Assembly (NCBI RefSeq): GCF_032464895.1
Contig: NZ_JAWDIC010000001.1
Span: 744,001 to 808,000, forward strand
Source of the DNA: Phycicoccus sp. M110.8
GTDB taxonomy: Bacteria; Actinomycetota; Actinomycetes; Actinomycetales; Dermatophilaceae
DNA length: 64,000 bases
Direction of reading: 5' to 3'
The notes under the pieces were generated by a model. The model was not told the DNA's origin. It saw only the letters and a program-made list of their open reading frames with translations, and searched no databases. The position numbers were made by a program, and so were the translations under genes. This document shows, in pieces, positions 1 through 7,974 of this stretch; the first letter of the stretch is position 1, and each line of letters begins with the position of its first letter.

Positions 1-1122
1 CCCGTGGTGCAGAACGCGTCCTCGCGCCTCAGCGAGCGGATCAACTGGCGGACCACCCAGTTCATCCTCGAGAACGTCGTCTTCCTCATGCTCGGCATGC
101 AGATGCGCCGGCTGGTCAAGGACGCCCTCGACTCCGGTGTGGGTCTGGGGCGGCTCATCGGGGTCTGCACCCTCGTGGTCGTCACGGTCATCGTGCTGCG
201 GCCGCTCTACGTCTTCCCCTTCAAGTGGGTCGAGTCGAAGATCAAGGGCGGCGGCCCGCAGTTCCGGCCCTCCAACAGCGCGGTCATCTCCTGGGCCGGC
301 ATGCGCGGCGTGGTGACCCTCGCGGCCGCCTTCGCGCTCCCGGAGCAGACGCCGGAGCGGCCCGTCCTCGTGCTCGCCGCCATGTCGGTCACCGTGGGGA
401 CGCTGCTGCTCCAGGGCCTGACGCTGCCGTGGCTCGCCCGGCGGCTCGGGGTGCGCGGTCCCGACCCCCGCGAGGACGCCCTGCAGGAGGCCACCATCCT
501 GCAGGCCTCCGTCGCCGCGGGCCTCAAGGCCCTCGAGGAGCACGACGAGGCGGACGAGGAGACGATCGACCTGCTGCGCCGTCGCGCCGAGAACCGCACC
601 AACATCGTCTGGGAGCGGCTCGGGCAGGGCCGGGAGGACGCGAGCGAGACCCCCAGCGCGGCATACCGGCGGCTGCGGATGCACATGCTCGGCGCGGAGC
701 GCGAGGAGCTGCTCAAGATCCGCGACGCGGGCAACGTCGACCAGGAGATCCTGGTCCACGTCCTGGCCCAGCTCGACCTCGAGGAGTCGATGCTCGACCG
801 CATCGAGGAGCGCTCCGACGAGCTGCGCGAGGACCCGCTGCTGCCGCCGGAGCGGGCGGTCGACGAGTGCGAGCACCTCGCCGCGCACCACGACCGGTTC
901 GTGCCGCCGCTCACCCCGCACGGCTGCCAGGAGTGCCTCGAGCTCGGCGACACCTGGGTGCACCTGCGGCTGTGCCTCGACTGCGGGCACGTAGGCTGCT
1001 GCGACTCCTCGCCCAACAAGCACGCGAACAAGCACTTCGAGGAGACCGGTCACCCGGTCATGCGCAGCTTCGAGCCGGGCGAGGCGTGGCGCTGGTGCTT
1101 CGTCGACGAGCAGGTCGGCTGA
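1..1122 (+). CDS. Na+/H+ antiporter, C-terminal part, with UBP-type zinc finger (5' truncated by window)
   Basis: The reading frame is open from base 1, so the N-terminus lies outside the window. The first 150 visible residues are hydrophobic and carry the last transmembrane segments of a CPA1-type sodium/proton antiporter, including the SWAGMRGVVTLAAA stretch typical of NhaP/YjcE-like proteins. A charged, helical cytosolic region follows. The final ~80 residues form a UBP-type zinc finger: CEHL, CQEC, CLDCGH, CC, then H and H ligands, ending in a WRWC core. Antiporter plus zf-UBP fusions are known in Actinobacteria, but the ligand of the finger is unknown. It is followed closely by maf. Confidence 0.88.
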   Translation, partial: PVVQNASSRLSERINWRTTQFILENVVFLMLGMQMRRLVKDALDSGVGLGRLIGVCTLVVVTVIVLRPLYVFPFKWVESKIKGGGPQFRPSNSAVISWAGMRGVVTLAAAFALPEQTPERPVLVLAAMSVTVGTLLLQGLTLPWLARRLGVRGPDPREDALQEATILQASVAAGLKALEEHDEADEETIDLLRRRAENRTNIVWERLGQGREDASETPSAAYRRLRMHMLGAEREELLKIRDAGNVDQEILVHVLAQLDLEESMLDRIEERSDELREDPLLPPERAVDECEHLAAHHDRFVPPLTPHGCQECLELGDTWVHLRLCLDCGHVGCCDSSPNKHANKHFEETGHPVMRSFEPGEAWRWCFVDEQVG

Positions 1123-1139
1123 CCCGGCTGCGCAGCGGC

Positions 1140-1145
1140 TAGGTT
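1140..1145 (+). promoter_or_regulatory. -10 hexamer (TAGGTT) for leaderless maf
   Basis: TAGGTT ends six bases before the GTG at 1152. This is the same arrangement seen before many genes in this window and suggests that transcription starts at or next to the start codon. Confidence 0.45.
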
Positions 1146-1151
1146 GTGCGC

Positions 1152-1823
1152 GTGACCCTGCACCTCGTCCTCGCCTCCGCCTCACCCGCCCGCAAGAAGC
1201 TCCTGGTCGCCGCGGGCGTCGAGGCGAGCATCGTCGTCAGCGAGGTCGACGAGGACGCAGCCGTCCGCGACGCCCGCCACGTCCACGGTGACGAGCTCGG
1301 CGCGGAGGACGTCGCCCTCCTGCTCGCGCGCGCCAAGGCCGAGGACGTCGCCGCCCAGGTCGACGGCGCGCTCGTCCTCGGCTGCGACTCGGTGCTGGAG
1401 CTCGACGGGGAGATCCACGGCAAGCCGGCGTCGGTGGCCGAGGCCGTCTCGCGCTGGTCGCGGATGAGCGGCCGGTCCGGCGTCCTGCACACGGGTCACT
1501 GGGTCGTCGACACCCGCGACGCCGACGAGGGCGGCACGGGGGCGACGCTCGGCGCGACCGCGGCGACCACCGTCCACTTCGCCCGGCTCGAGGCCGAGGA
1601 GGTCGAGGCGTACGTCGCCACCGGCGAGCCGCTGCGCGTGGCCGGCGCGTTCACCCTCGACGGGCTCGGCGCGCCGTACGTCGCCGGCATCGAGGGCGAC
1701 CCCAGCAACGTCGTCGGGCTGTCGCTGCCCCTGCTGCGCGAGCTGCTCGCCGAGGTCGGCGTGCCGTGGCGCGACCTGCGCGCCGCCGCCTTCCAGGGCG
1801 CCCAGGGCGAGCGCGGCGCCTGA
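1152..1823 (+). CDS. maf: Maf family nucleoside triphosphate pyrophosphatase
   Basis: Hydrolyses non-canonical or modified NTPs to NMP plus pyrophosphate and is linked to septum control. The 223-residue product begins with the family signature LVLASASPARKKLL (the S/P/R loop), then has DEDA, LGCDSVLELDGEIHGKP (catalytic acidic and Lys residues), and a late DPSNVVGLSLP motif. GTG 1146 is in frame, but GTG 1152 is preferred because a TAGGTT hexamer occupies 1140-1145. It is convergent with the carboxylase gene, with a long hairpin between them. Confidence 0.92.
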   Translation: MTLHLVLASASPARKKLLVAAGVEASIVVSEVDEDAAVRDARHVHGDELGAEDVALLLARAKAEDVAAQVDGALVLGCDSVLELDGEIHGKPASVAEAVSRWSRMSGRSGVLHTGHWVVDTRDADEGGTGATLGATAATTVHFARLEAEEVEAYVATGEPLRVAGAFTLDGLGAPYVAGIEGDPSNVVGLSLPLLRELLAEVGVPWRDLRAAAFQGAQGERGA

Positions 1824-1858
1824 CGCCGGGGCCGGAGCGGGGCCAGGGCGCCGACACC

Positions 1859-1940
1859 TCCGCAAAACGGCGGTTGCTCGGCAACCCGCGGGACAACAAC
1901 CCGCGGTATGCCGCGCAACCGCCGTTTTGCGGGTAACCCA
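1859..1940. terminator. Bidirectional hairpin, CGCAAAAC family
   Basis: A perfect 16-bp stem (1861-1876 pairs with 1916-1931) encloses a loop with two CCGCGG copies and a GGTATGCCG word. It lies between the convergent maf and carboxylase beta genes and has no T-tract. A sister copy with the same CGCAAAAC..CGGTTGC words is at 63414-63488. Confidence 0.65.
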
Positions 1941-1946
1941 GGGCGG

Positions 1947-3584
1947 TCAGACCGGGGGGATGTCGCGGCGCTTGGTGGCGAAGTGGCGCTCGCGGTTCTT
2001 CGCGTAGCGCAGCCGCAGCAGCAGCTCGGACCGCAGCGCATCGGCCTCGATCACCTGGTCGAGGACGAGGTCGGCGGCGAGCCGCTCGAGGTCGACGTCC
2101 TCCTCGTACTCGCGTCGCATCTGCTGGACGAACGCGTCCCTGGCCTCGGTGCCCTGCTCGGCCTCGATGGCCGCGATCCTGTTGGCGTACACCGCGTTGA
2201 CGGCTGCCTCCGGACCCATGACCGCGATCCGTGCCGTCGGGAGCGCGATCGTCGCGTCGGGCGCGAACCCCGGGCCGCCCATGGCGTAGAGCCCGGCGCC
2301 GTAGGCCTTGCGGACGATGACGCAGAACTGCGGGACGGTGGCCGACGAGACCGCCGAGACCATCTTGGCGCCGTGCCGGATGATGCCGCCGCGCTCGACC
2401 TCGGAGCCGATCATGAAGCCGGGCACGTCCGCGAGGTAGACGAGCGGGATTGAGTACGCGTCGCACAGCCAGATGAACCGGGCCGCCTTGTCGGCGCTGT
2501 CGGTGAAGAGCACGCCGCCCTTGACCGCGGAGTTGTTCGCGACGATGCCGACGGTCTCGCCGGCCATCCGGCCGAAGCCGACGACCAGCTCGGGGGCGAA
2601 GAGCGGCTTGACCTCGAAGAACGACTCGTCGTCGACGAGGCCGTCGATCACCTCGTGGATGTCGAACGGCTGGCTCTCGCGCTCGGGCACGGTGTGCCGG
2701 GTCAGCGGGCGCGACGGCTCCTCGGGGGCGTACGTCGGCAGCTCCGAGCGCCACGACGCCGGCAGGTACGAGAAGTAGAGCCGGGCCATCTCGATCGCCT
2801 CGGCGTCGTCGGACACGAGCAGGTCGCCGACACCCGAGACGGTGCAGTGCATCCGCGCGCCACCCATCTCCTCGAGCGAGACCTTCTCCCCCACGACCAT
2901 CTCGGCCATGCGCGGGCTGCCGAGGTACATCGACGCGTTGCCCTCCACCATGATCACCAGGTCGGTGAACGACGGGATGTACGCGCCGCCGGCCGCGCTC
3001 GGCCCGAACAGGCAGCAAACCTGCGGCACCTTGCCGGACAGGGCCACCTGGTTGTGGAAGATGTGGCCCGCACCCCGCCGGCCGGGGAACATCTCGACCT
3101 GGTCGGTGATCCGCGCCCCCGCGGAGTCGACGAACCAGAAGACCGGCAGCTCCTCACGCAGCGCCATCTCGGTCGCGCGGACGATCTTCTCCACGGTGCG
3201 CGCACCCCAGGACCCGGCCTTCACGGTCGGGTCGTTGGCGATGACGATGGCGGGGCGGCCGTCGACGGTGCCGCGGCCGGTGACGACGCCGTCGGCGGGC
3301 AGTCCGGTGGCCGTCGCGTTGGCGTAGCGGCCGTCCTCGACGAACGACCCCTCGTCGAACAGCAGGGCGATCCGGTCACGGACGTAGAGCTTGCCCTGGC
3401 CGTCGAGCTTGGCCTGCGCCTTATCCGGCGCCGAGGCGGAGGCGTCGTGTGCCGCGGCGAGCCGCTCGCGGACGTCGGTCACCTTCGGGTCGGAGCCCGA
3501 GTCACCACCGACCGCGAACGGGGCGGACCCGGGCCCGGTGGACGCGGACCGGGTGGACGACGCTGGCGTGGAGGTCACCGGCAT
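1947..3584 (-). CDS. Acyl-CoA carboxylase carboxyltransferase (beta) subunit
   Basis: Carboxyltransferase half of a biotin-dependent acyl-CoA carboxylase of the propionyl/methylcrotonyl type. It moves the carboxyl group from carboxybiotin to an acyl-CoA. The 545-residue protein shows the crotonase-fold oxyanion regions (MFPGRRGAGHIFHNQ, GPSAAGGAYIPSFTD, then a C-terminal GPGFAPDATIALPTARIAVMGPEAA stretch) and ends HFATKRRDIPPV, as acyl-CoA carboxylase beta chains do. ATG 3584 is chosen; an in-frame TTG at 3629 would add 15 unlikely residues. An acyl-CoA dehydrogenase lies 64 bp upstream in the same direction, which resembles leucine or odd-chain catabolic operons. The substrate cannot be fixed from sequence alone. 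Confidence 0.9.
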   Translation of the reverse strand: MPVTSTPASSTRSASTGPGSAPFAVGGDSGSDPKVTDVRERLAAAHDASASAPDKAQAKLDGQGKLYVRDRIALLFDEGSFVEDGRYANATATGLPADGVVTGRGTVDGRPAIVIANDPTVKAGSWGARTVEKIVRATEMALREELPVFWFVDSAGARITDQVEMFPGRRGAGHIFHNQVALSGKVPQVCCLFGPSAAGGAYIPSFTDLVIMVEGNASMYLGSPRMAEMVVGEKVSLEEMGGARMHCTVSGVGDLLVSDDAEAIEMARLYFSYLPASWRSELPTYAPEEPSRPLTRHTVPERESQPFDIHEVIDGLVDDESFFEVKPLFAPELVVGFGRMAGETVGIVANNSAVKGGVLFTDSADKAARFIWLCDAYSIPLVYLADVPGFMIGSEVERGGIIRHGAKMVSAVSSATVPQFCVIVRKAYGAGLYAMGGPGFAPDATIALPTARIAVMGPEAAVNAVYANRIAAIEAEQGTEARDAFVQQMRREYEEDVDLERLAADLVLDQVIEADALRSELLLRLRYAKNRERHFATKRRDIPPV

Positions 3585-3648
3585 ACCCTCTCGAACTTCG
3601 GTGGACGAACGGATTGCGTTACGGGGCAATGACTTCTGGGGTGCAGGT

Positions 3649-4830
3649 TCAGGCGGTCGGCAGGCCGAGGTGGCGTGCGATGACCATGCGCTGCACCTCC
3701 GAGGTGCCCTCGCCGATCTCGAGGATCTTGGCGTCGCGGTAGAACCGAGCGACGGGGTACTCCTCCATGAAACCGTTGCCGCCGAAAACCTGGGTGGCGA
3801 TGCGGGTCGCGGTCACGGCCGCCTCGGTGGAGTACAGCTTGCAGATCGCGGCGGCCTGCTTGACCTCCTTGACCGAGCGGCGCCCGCGCTCGAGCTCGTC
3901 CTTGAGCCACGCCGCCTTGTAGGTCAGCTGGCGCGAGGCCTCGACCATGACCGCGAGGTCGGCGATCTGGAAGGAGACGCCCTGGTTGACCCCGATCGGC
4001 TTGCCGAACGCCTTGCGGGTCTTCGCGTACTCGGTCGTCTCCTCGAGCATCCGCTGGCTCATCCCGACCGCGAGCGCGGAGATGGCGATGCGGCCGTCGT
4101 CGAGCGTCTTGAGGAACTGCTTGAAGCCGTCGCCCTCGTTGCCGAGCAGGTTCGAGGCGGGCACCCGGCAGTCCTCGAACGTGAGCCCGTGGGTGTCGGA
4201 GGCGTGCCACCCGAGCTTGTCGTATGCCGGCTCGACCGTGAATCCCGGTGTGCCGGAAGGGATCATGATGGCCGAGATCTGGGCCGAGCCGTCGTCGGCC
4301 GTGCCGGTACGGGCGGTGACCGTCACGACGGAGGTGATGTCCGTGCCCGAGTTGGTGATGAACGCCTTGGCGCCGTTGACGACCCACTCCTCGCCGTCGC
4401 GGACGGCCCTGGTGCGGGTGGCCCCGGCGTCGGAGCCGGCGTCCGGCTCGGTGAGGCCGAATCCGGCGAGCGCGCGGCCGGCGACGAGGTCGGGCAGGAA
4501 GCGCTCCTTCTGCTCCTGGCTGCCGTACGTGAGGATCGGGTTGATGCCCAGGCCCACGCCGGCCGACAGGGTGATCCCGATCGACTGGTCGACCCGGCCC
4601 AGCTCCTCGATCGCGACGCAGAGCGAGGTGAAGTCGCCGTCGTCGCCCATGCCGCCGAACTCCTCCGGCACGACGAGCCCGAACAGGCCGAGCTCGCCCA
4701 TCTTGGGCACGAGGTCGGACGGGAAGTGGTGGTCCTTGTCCCACTGGGCGATGTGCGGCTCGACCTCGGCCTGCGCGAACTCCCGCACGACCTTGCGGAA
4801 GTCCTCGTGCTCCTTGCTCAGCTCGAACAT
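3649..4830 (-). CDS. Acyl-CoA dehydrogenase
   Basis: FAD-dependent alpha,beta-dehydrogenation of an acyl-CoA, passing electrons to ETF. The length of 393 residues is typical. It has the three-domain acyl-CoA dehydrogenase layout: LTEPDAGSDAGATRTRA (flavin/substrate loop near 126-142), the beta domain, and a C-terminal helical domain with QVFGGNGFMEEYPVARFYRDAKILEIGEGTSE. The catalytic base is probably Glu374 in GEGTSE. A strong Shine-Dalgarno (GAAGGAGTG) precedes ATG 4830. With the carboxylase beta gene it forms a two-gene operon divergent from a MerR regulator. An isovaleryl/branched-chain substrate is plausible from that context but unproven. Confidence 0.92.
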   Translation of the reverse strand: MFELSKEHEDFRKVVREFAQAEVEPHIAQWDKDHHFPSDLVPKMGELGLFGLVVPEEFGGMGDDGDFTSLCVAIEELGRVDQSIGITLSAGVGLGINPILTYGSQEQKERFLPDLVAGRALAGFGLTEPDAGSDAGATRTRAVRDGEEWVVNGAKAFITNSGTDITSVVTVTARTGTADDGSAQISAIMIPSGTPGFTVEPAYDKLGWHASDTHGLTFEDCRVPASNLLGNEGDGFKQFLKTLDDGRIAISALAVGMSQRMLEETTEYAKTRKAFGKPIGVNQGVSFQIADLAVMVEASRQLTYKAAWLKDELERGRRSVKEVKQAAAICKLYSTEAAVTATRIATQVFGGNGFMEEYPVARFYRDAKILEIGEGTSEVQRMVIARHLGLPTA

Positions 4831-4893
4831 CGCTTCACTCCTTCGTGGGGCGCGCGCCGAGGATCACCCGGCCACGCGGCATACCCGCCATCG

Positions 4894-4917
4894 CTTGACG
4901 TTGACGTAAACGTAAAG
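4894..4917. promoter_or_regulatory. MerR-type palindromic operator between divergent genes
   Basis: A 24-bp imperfect palindrome with repeated GACGT/ACGTAAA words (20 of 24 positions symmetric) lies between the acyl-CoA dehydrogenase (start 4830) and the merR-like gene (start 4932). An AATACT hexamer directly follows it at 4919-4924, seven bases before ATG 4932. It is a good candidate binding site for the adjacent MerR regulator and could control both directions. Confidence 0.6.
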
Positions 4918-4931
4918 CAATACTCGCGGGT

Positions 4932-5330
4932 ATGCCAAGCCCCACCGCGACCGAGCAGCGGACCTGGACGATCCGCGAGGTCGCCGAGGAGTTCGGGGTC
5001 ACCCACCGCACCGTCCGCCACTACGAGGACCTCGGGCTCATCTCCCCCGAGCGGCGCGGCACCCAGCGCGTCTACCACCGGCGCGACCGCACCCGGCTGG
5101 GGCTGATCCTGCGCGGGCGGCGCCTCGGGTTCCCGCTCGAGGAGATCCGCACGATCATCGACCTCTACGACCGGCCCCGGGGCAAGGCCAGCCAGCTCGA
5201 GTACGTGCTCGGCCAGATCGACGAGCGCCGCACCGACCTCGAGCAGCGTCGCCGCGACCTCGAGGACGCCCTCACCGAGCTCGACGAGTTCGAGCGCCGC
5301 TGCCGCGAGGACCTCGACCGGCTCCGCTGA
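4932..5330 (+). CDS. MerR family transcriptional regulator (LiuR-like context)
   Basis: A 132-residue regulator. Residues ~12-32 form the winged helix-turn-helix (TIREVAEEFGVTHRTVRHYEDLGL), with the wing at RRGTQRVYHRRDR. A C-terminal leucine-rich coiled coil (residues ~95-132) provides dimerisation. No metal-binding cysteines are seen apart from one near the C-terminus, so a metal sensor is unlikely. Divergent from acyl-CoA dehydrogenase and carboxylase genes and facing a palindromic operator, it resembles LiuR-type MerR regulators of branched-chain amino-acid catabolism. That role is inference from context. Confidence 0.9.
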   Translation: MPSPTATEQRTWTIREVAEEFGVTHRTVRHYEDLGLISPERRGTQRVYHRRDRTRLGLILRGRRLGFPLEEIRTIIDLYDRPRGKASQLEYVLGQIDERRTDLEQRRRDLEDALTELDEFERRCREDLDRLR

Positions 5331-5361
5331 ACCGTCGGGACGGTCCCACAGGCTGCTGGGC

Positions 5362-5367
5362 TAGGTT
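5362..5367 (+). promoter_or_regulatory. -10 hexamer (TAGGTT) for the M50-like gene
   Basis: TAGGTT lies seven bases before GTG 5375 with no Shine-Dalgarno between, consistent with a leaderless transcript. Confidence 0.4.
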
Positions 5368-5374
5368 CGCCGCC

Positions 5375-6076
5375 GTGAACTGGGACGAGGTCGGGGCACG
5401 CGTCGTACCCACCGACGGCATCGCGCTGGCCCCGTCGGCGGTGCTCACCTCGCTCGCCGTCGCGCTCGTCGTGGTCGGCGTCGCCCCGGTCTGGCAGGCC
5501 CTGCGGGTCGTCGTGACGCTGGTGCACGAGCTGGGCCACGCGCTGGTCGGCATCGCGGTCGGCCGCCGTTTCACCGGCTTCGTGCTTCGGGGGGACATGT
5601 CGGGCCACGCCGTGACCGTGGGCCCGTCCCGCGGCGCCGGTCGCGTGGTCACGACGTGGGCCGGCTACCCCGCCCCCGCCGTCCTCGGCGCGGTCCTGGT
5701 CTGGGCCGCCGGTCGCGGCTGGGCGGCGCCGATGGTGACCGCCGGACTCGTGGTGCTCGTGGTCGCCGTGCTGAGGGTGCGTTCGGCGCTCACCGCCCTG
5801 GTCATGGTGCTCGTGCTCGCCGCGAACGCAGCCCTGTGGTGGTGGCGGGACGACCGGGTGCAGGCGACCGTGCTCGTGGCCCTCGGCGTGGTCCTGCTCG
5901 TCGGCGCCTGGCGGCACCTGGCCGCCGTCGCCGGCAGCCGTGACCGCGGCAGCGACCCGGCTGTGCTCGCCGCGCTGACCCGCGTGCCCCGCGGGCTGTG
6001 GACGTCGACCTTCGTCCTGGTCTGCGCGGCGGCGACCGTGTGGGCCGGCCGGGTGCTGCTCGACCTCGTGCGCTGA
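5375..6076 (+). CDS. M50 family membrane metallopeptidase-like protein
   Basis: A 233-residue integral membrane protein with about six hydrophobic segments. The HELGH zinc-binding motif sits at residues 51-55 inside the second hydrophobic helix (VTLVHELGHALVG), as in site-2-protease-type peptidases of the actinobacterial M50B-like class. No PDZ domain and no clear C-terminal LDG motif are seen, so catalytic competence is uncertain. Start GTG 5375 is placed seven bases behind a TAGGTT hexamer. The downstream neighbour is convergent and functionally unrelated. Confidence 0.75.
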   Translation: MNWDEVGARVVPTDGIALAPSAVLTSLAVALVVVGVAPVWQALRVVVTLVHELGHALVGIAVGRRFTGFVLRGDMSGHAVTVGPSRGAGRVVTTWAGYPAPAVLGAVLVWAAGRGWAAPMVTAGLVVLVVAVLRVRSALTALVMVLVLAANAALWWWRDDRVQATVLVALGVVLLVGAWRHLAAVAGSRDRGSDPAVLAALTRVPRGLWTSTFVLVCAAATVWAGRVLLDLVR

Positions 6077-6121
6077 CCGACCCCGTCGAGGAGTCGCGCC
6101 GCCACCGGCCCGGTCGCAGAG

Positions 6122-7090
6122 TCAGTGGTCCTGGGCCGCGAGGAAGGCGTCGATCTCCGCAGCCGTGGGGGCGGTTGCCGGTCCCCGCCGGGTGACCTTG
6201 ATCGCCCCGGCGGCGTTGGCGCGCCGGGCCGCCGTCACCCAGTCCGTCCCCCGGGACACCTCGGCGACCAGCACACCCGTGTGGGTGTCCCCGGCGCCGT
6301 TGGTGTCGACCGCCTCCTGCGGGTACCCCGGCAACGCCTCGGTCCGGCCGTCCAGGCGCAGGTGGCACCCGCGCGCCCCGTCCCGGACCACGGCGACGGC
6401 GCCGCCCGCGACCGCGCCACCCGCCAGCGCGCCGCCCGCCAGCGCGCCGTCGGCGAGCCGCTCCGCGACCGCCGCGACGGAGTCCACCGGGTCGGCGCAG
6501 CCAGTCAGCTGCTCGGCCTCCTCAGCGTTGCTCGTCCACACCGCGGTGCGCTCGAGCACGTGCTGCTGCAGCGAGGGTGCGAGCTCGCCGAACGCCGCAC
6601 CCGGGTCGAGCACCACCAGCACCCCGTCGGCCAGGTCGTCGAGCCACTCCAGCAGGGGGTCGCGGGTCCGTCCCACGAGCGAGAACCCGCTGACGCAGAC
6701 GAGGTCCCCGGCTACGGGCCGGCTCGTCGCGAGGCTGGCCGCGCTGATCCTCCGCTCGGCACCCTGGGTCGTGACGAACGTGCGCTCGGCGCTCGGCTCG
6801 ACCATGACGACGCAGATGCCGGTGTCGAGGCCGTCGACGACCGGGCTCGACACCACGACTCCCTCGGCCGCGAGCGCCGAGCGCACGAGGTCGCCGTTAG
6901 GCCCCTCGCCCACGGCTCCGGCGTGCACCGCGTCCGCGCCCGAGCGGGCGGCGGCGACGAGGATGTTGACGGCTCCCCCGGCATACCGCTCGTAGCTGCG
7001 GGCCACCGCGTTCCCGCCGCGCCGCGGCAGCGCGTCCACCTCCACGACCACGTCGACGAGGGCCTGTGCCGTGTGGATGACCCGCGTCAT
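6122..7090 (-). CDS. PfkB family carbohydrate/nucleoside kinase
   Basis: ATP-dependent sugar or nucleoside kinase of the ribokinase fold, 322 residues. Visible signatures are the N-terminal GGAVNILVAAARSGADAVHAGAVGEGPNG (substrate-binding GG and G-rich turn) and the C-terminal DTNGAGDTHTGVLVAE, in which the Asp of GAGD is the catalytic base. The substrate cannot be assigned. ATG 7090 is chosen over an upstream extension because a CATACT hexamer lies exactly seven bases upstream. Residues ~220-236 hold an ALAGG/AVAGG tandem repeat (15-bp units near 6395-6455) in a surface loop, a likely site of slippage. Confidence 0.88.
   Translation of the reverse strand: MTRVIHTAQALVDVVVEVDALPRRGGNAVARSYERYAGGAVNILVAAARSGADAVHAGAVGEGPNGDLVRSALAAEGVVVSSPVVDGLDTGICVVMVEPSAERTFVTTQGAERRISAASLATSRPVAGDLVCVSGFSLVGRTRDPLLEWLDDLADGVLVVLDPGAAFGELAPSLQQHVLERTAVWTSNAEEAEQLTGCADPVDSVAAVAERLADGALAGGALAGGAVAGGAVAVVRDGARGCHLRLDGRTEALPGYPQEAVDTNGAGDTHTGVLVAEVSRGTDWVTAARRANAAGAIKVTRRGPATAPTAAEIDAFLAAQDH
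6395..6455. repeat. 15-bp tandem repeat inside the PfkB kinase gene
   Basis: About four imperfect 15-bp units encode A-G-G-A-L/V. The repeat is in frame and lengthens a loop before the ATP-binding half of the kinase. Confidence 0.6.
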
Positions 7091-7097
7091 GTCCGGA

Positions 7098-7103
7098 AGT
7101 ATG
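7098..7103 (-). promoter_or_regulatory. -10 hexamer (CATACT) for the PfkB kinase
   Basis: On the minus strand CATACT ends seven bases before ATG 7090, giving the leaderless spacing used elsewhere in the window. Confidence 0.35.
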
Positions 7104-7169
7104 CAGGTGGCCGCTACCGTCGGCAGGGAGGCCGGCGAGCGCTCCGGCCCGGGCACTGCAGGAGGGGAC

Positions 7170-7931
7170 GTGCGCGACCTGGTGTACCCGCCGATCGTGG
7201 TCGCGGCCAAGCTGGGCCTGCGGCTGCTCGGCCAGCAGGTCGACCTGGCCGGAGCCGAGAACGTCCCGCGCCACGGGGGCGTCGTTCTCGCGCTCAACCA
7301 CCTCGGCTACCTCGACCCCGTCTACGGCGGCCTGGCCGCCGACCCCTCGCGGCGGCTCGTGCGGTTCCTGTCCAAGCGCGAGCTGTTCGAGCACCGGTGG
7401 ATCGGCCCGGTGATGAGGGGCGTTCACCACATCGAGGTCGACCGGGCCGAGGGCGGGCGGTCGCTGGAGACGGCCGTCGAGTACCTCCGCGCCGGCGAGG
7501 CCGTCGGCATCTTCCCCGAGGCGACGATCTCGCGGTCGATGGAGCTCAAGGAGTTCAAGACCGGCGCGGTGCGCATCGCCGCCGCTGCCGGCGTGCCTGT
7601 GGTCCCGGTGGTGCTGTGGGGCACGCAGCGGGTGCTCACCAAGGACCACCCGCGCGACCTCACGCGCGGGCGCACCGTCACCATCCGGGTCGGCGCCCCG
7701 AGGAGGTATGCCGCGACCGACCCGGTCGCCGACACCGCCGACCTGCGCGCGGTGATGGGCCGGATGCTGGAGGAGGCGATCGCGGCCCACCCCGCGGACG
7801 AACAGCCGCCCGGGTCGTGGTGGCTGCCCGCCCGGTTCGGCGGCTCGGCGCCGACGCCCGAGGAGGCGGCCCGGCTCGACGCCGAGGAGAAGGCGCGTCG
7901 GGCTGCCCGTCGCGAGGCGCGACGGGGATAG
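7170..7931 (+). CDS. 1-acyl-sn-glycerol-3-phosphate acyltransferase (PlsC family)
   Basis: Transfers an acyl chain to lysophosphatidic acid or a similar acceptor at the inner membrane. The 253-residue protein has the acyltransferase block I NHLGYLD (H44-x4-D49), an FPEATIS block III (residues ~118-124), and a VPVVPVVLWG block IV. GTG 7170 is selected because a strong Shine-Dalgarno (GGAGGGG) lies at 7161-7167. The upstream in-frame extension overlaps the divergent kinase promoter. The C-terminus is a charged Arg/Ala/Glu tail. Confidence 0.88.
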   Translation: MRDLVYPPIVVAAKLGLRLLGQQVDLAGAENVPRHGGVVLALNHLGYLDPVYGGLAADPSRRLVRFLSKRELFEHRWIGPVMRGVHHIEVDRAEGGRSLETAVEYLRAGEAVGIFPEATISRSMELKEFKTGAVRIAAAAGVPVVPVVLWGTQRVLTKDHPRDLTRGRTVTIRVGAPRRYAATDPVADTADLRAVMGRMLEEAIAAHPADEQPPGSWWLPARFGGSAPTPEEAARLDAEEKARRAARREARRG

Positions 7932-7974
7932 TCCGGAGGCTGCCGGCAGGACGCCCGTGGCCGAGCGCCGGTGG

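Noticed and set aside
225-1142. Long overlapping ORFs on both strands across nearly every gene
   Set aside because: Their Arg/Ala/Pro-rich translations, absence of domains and position over well-supported genes show they are out-of-frame readings typical of very high GC DNA.
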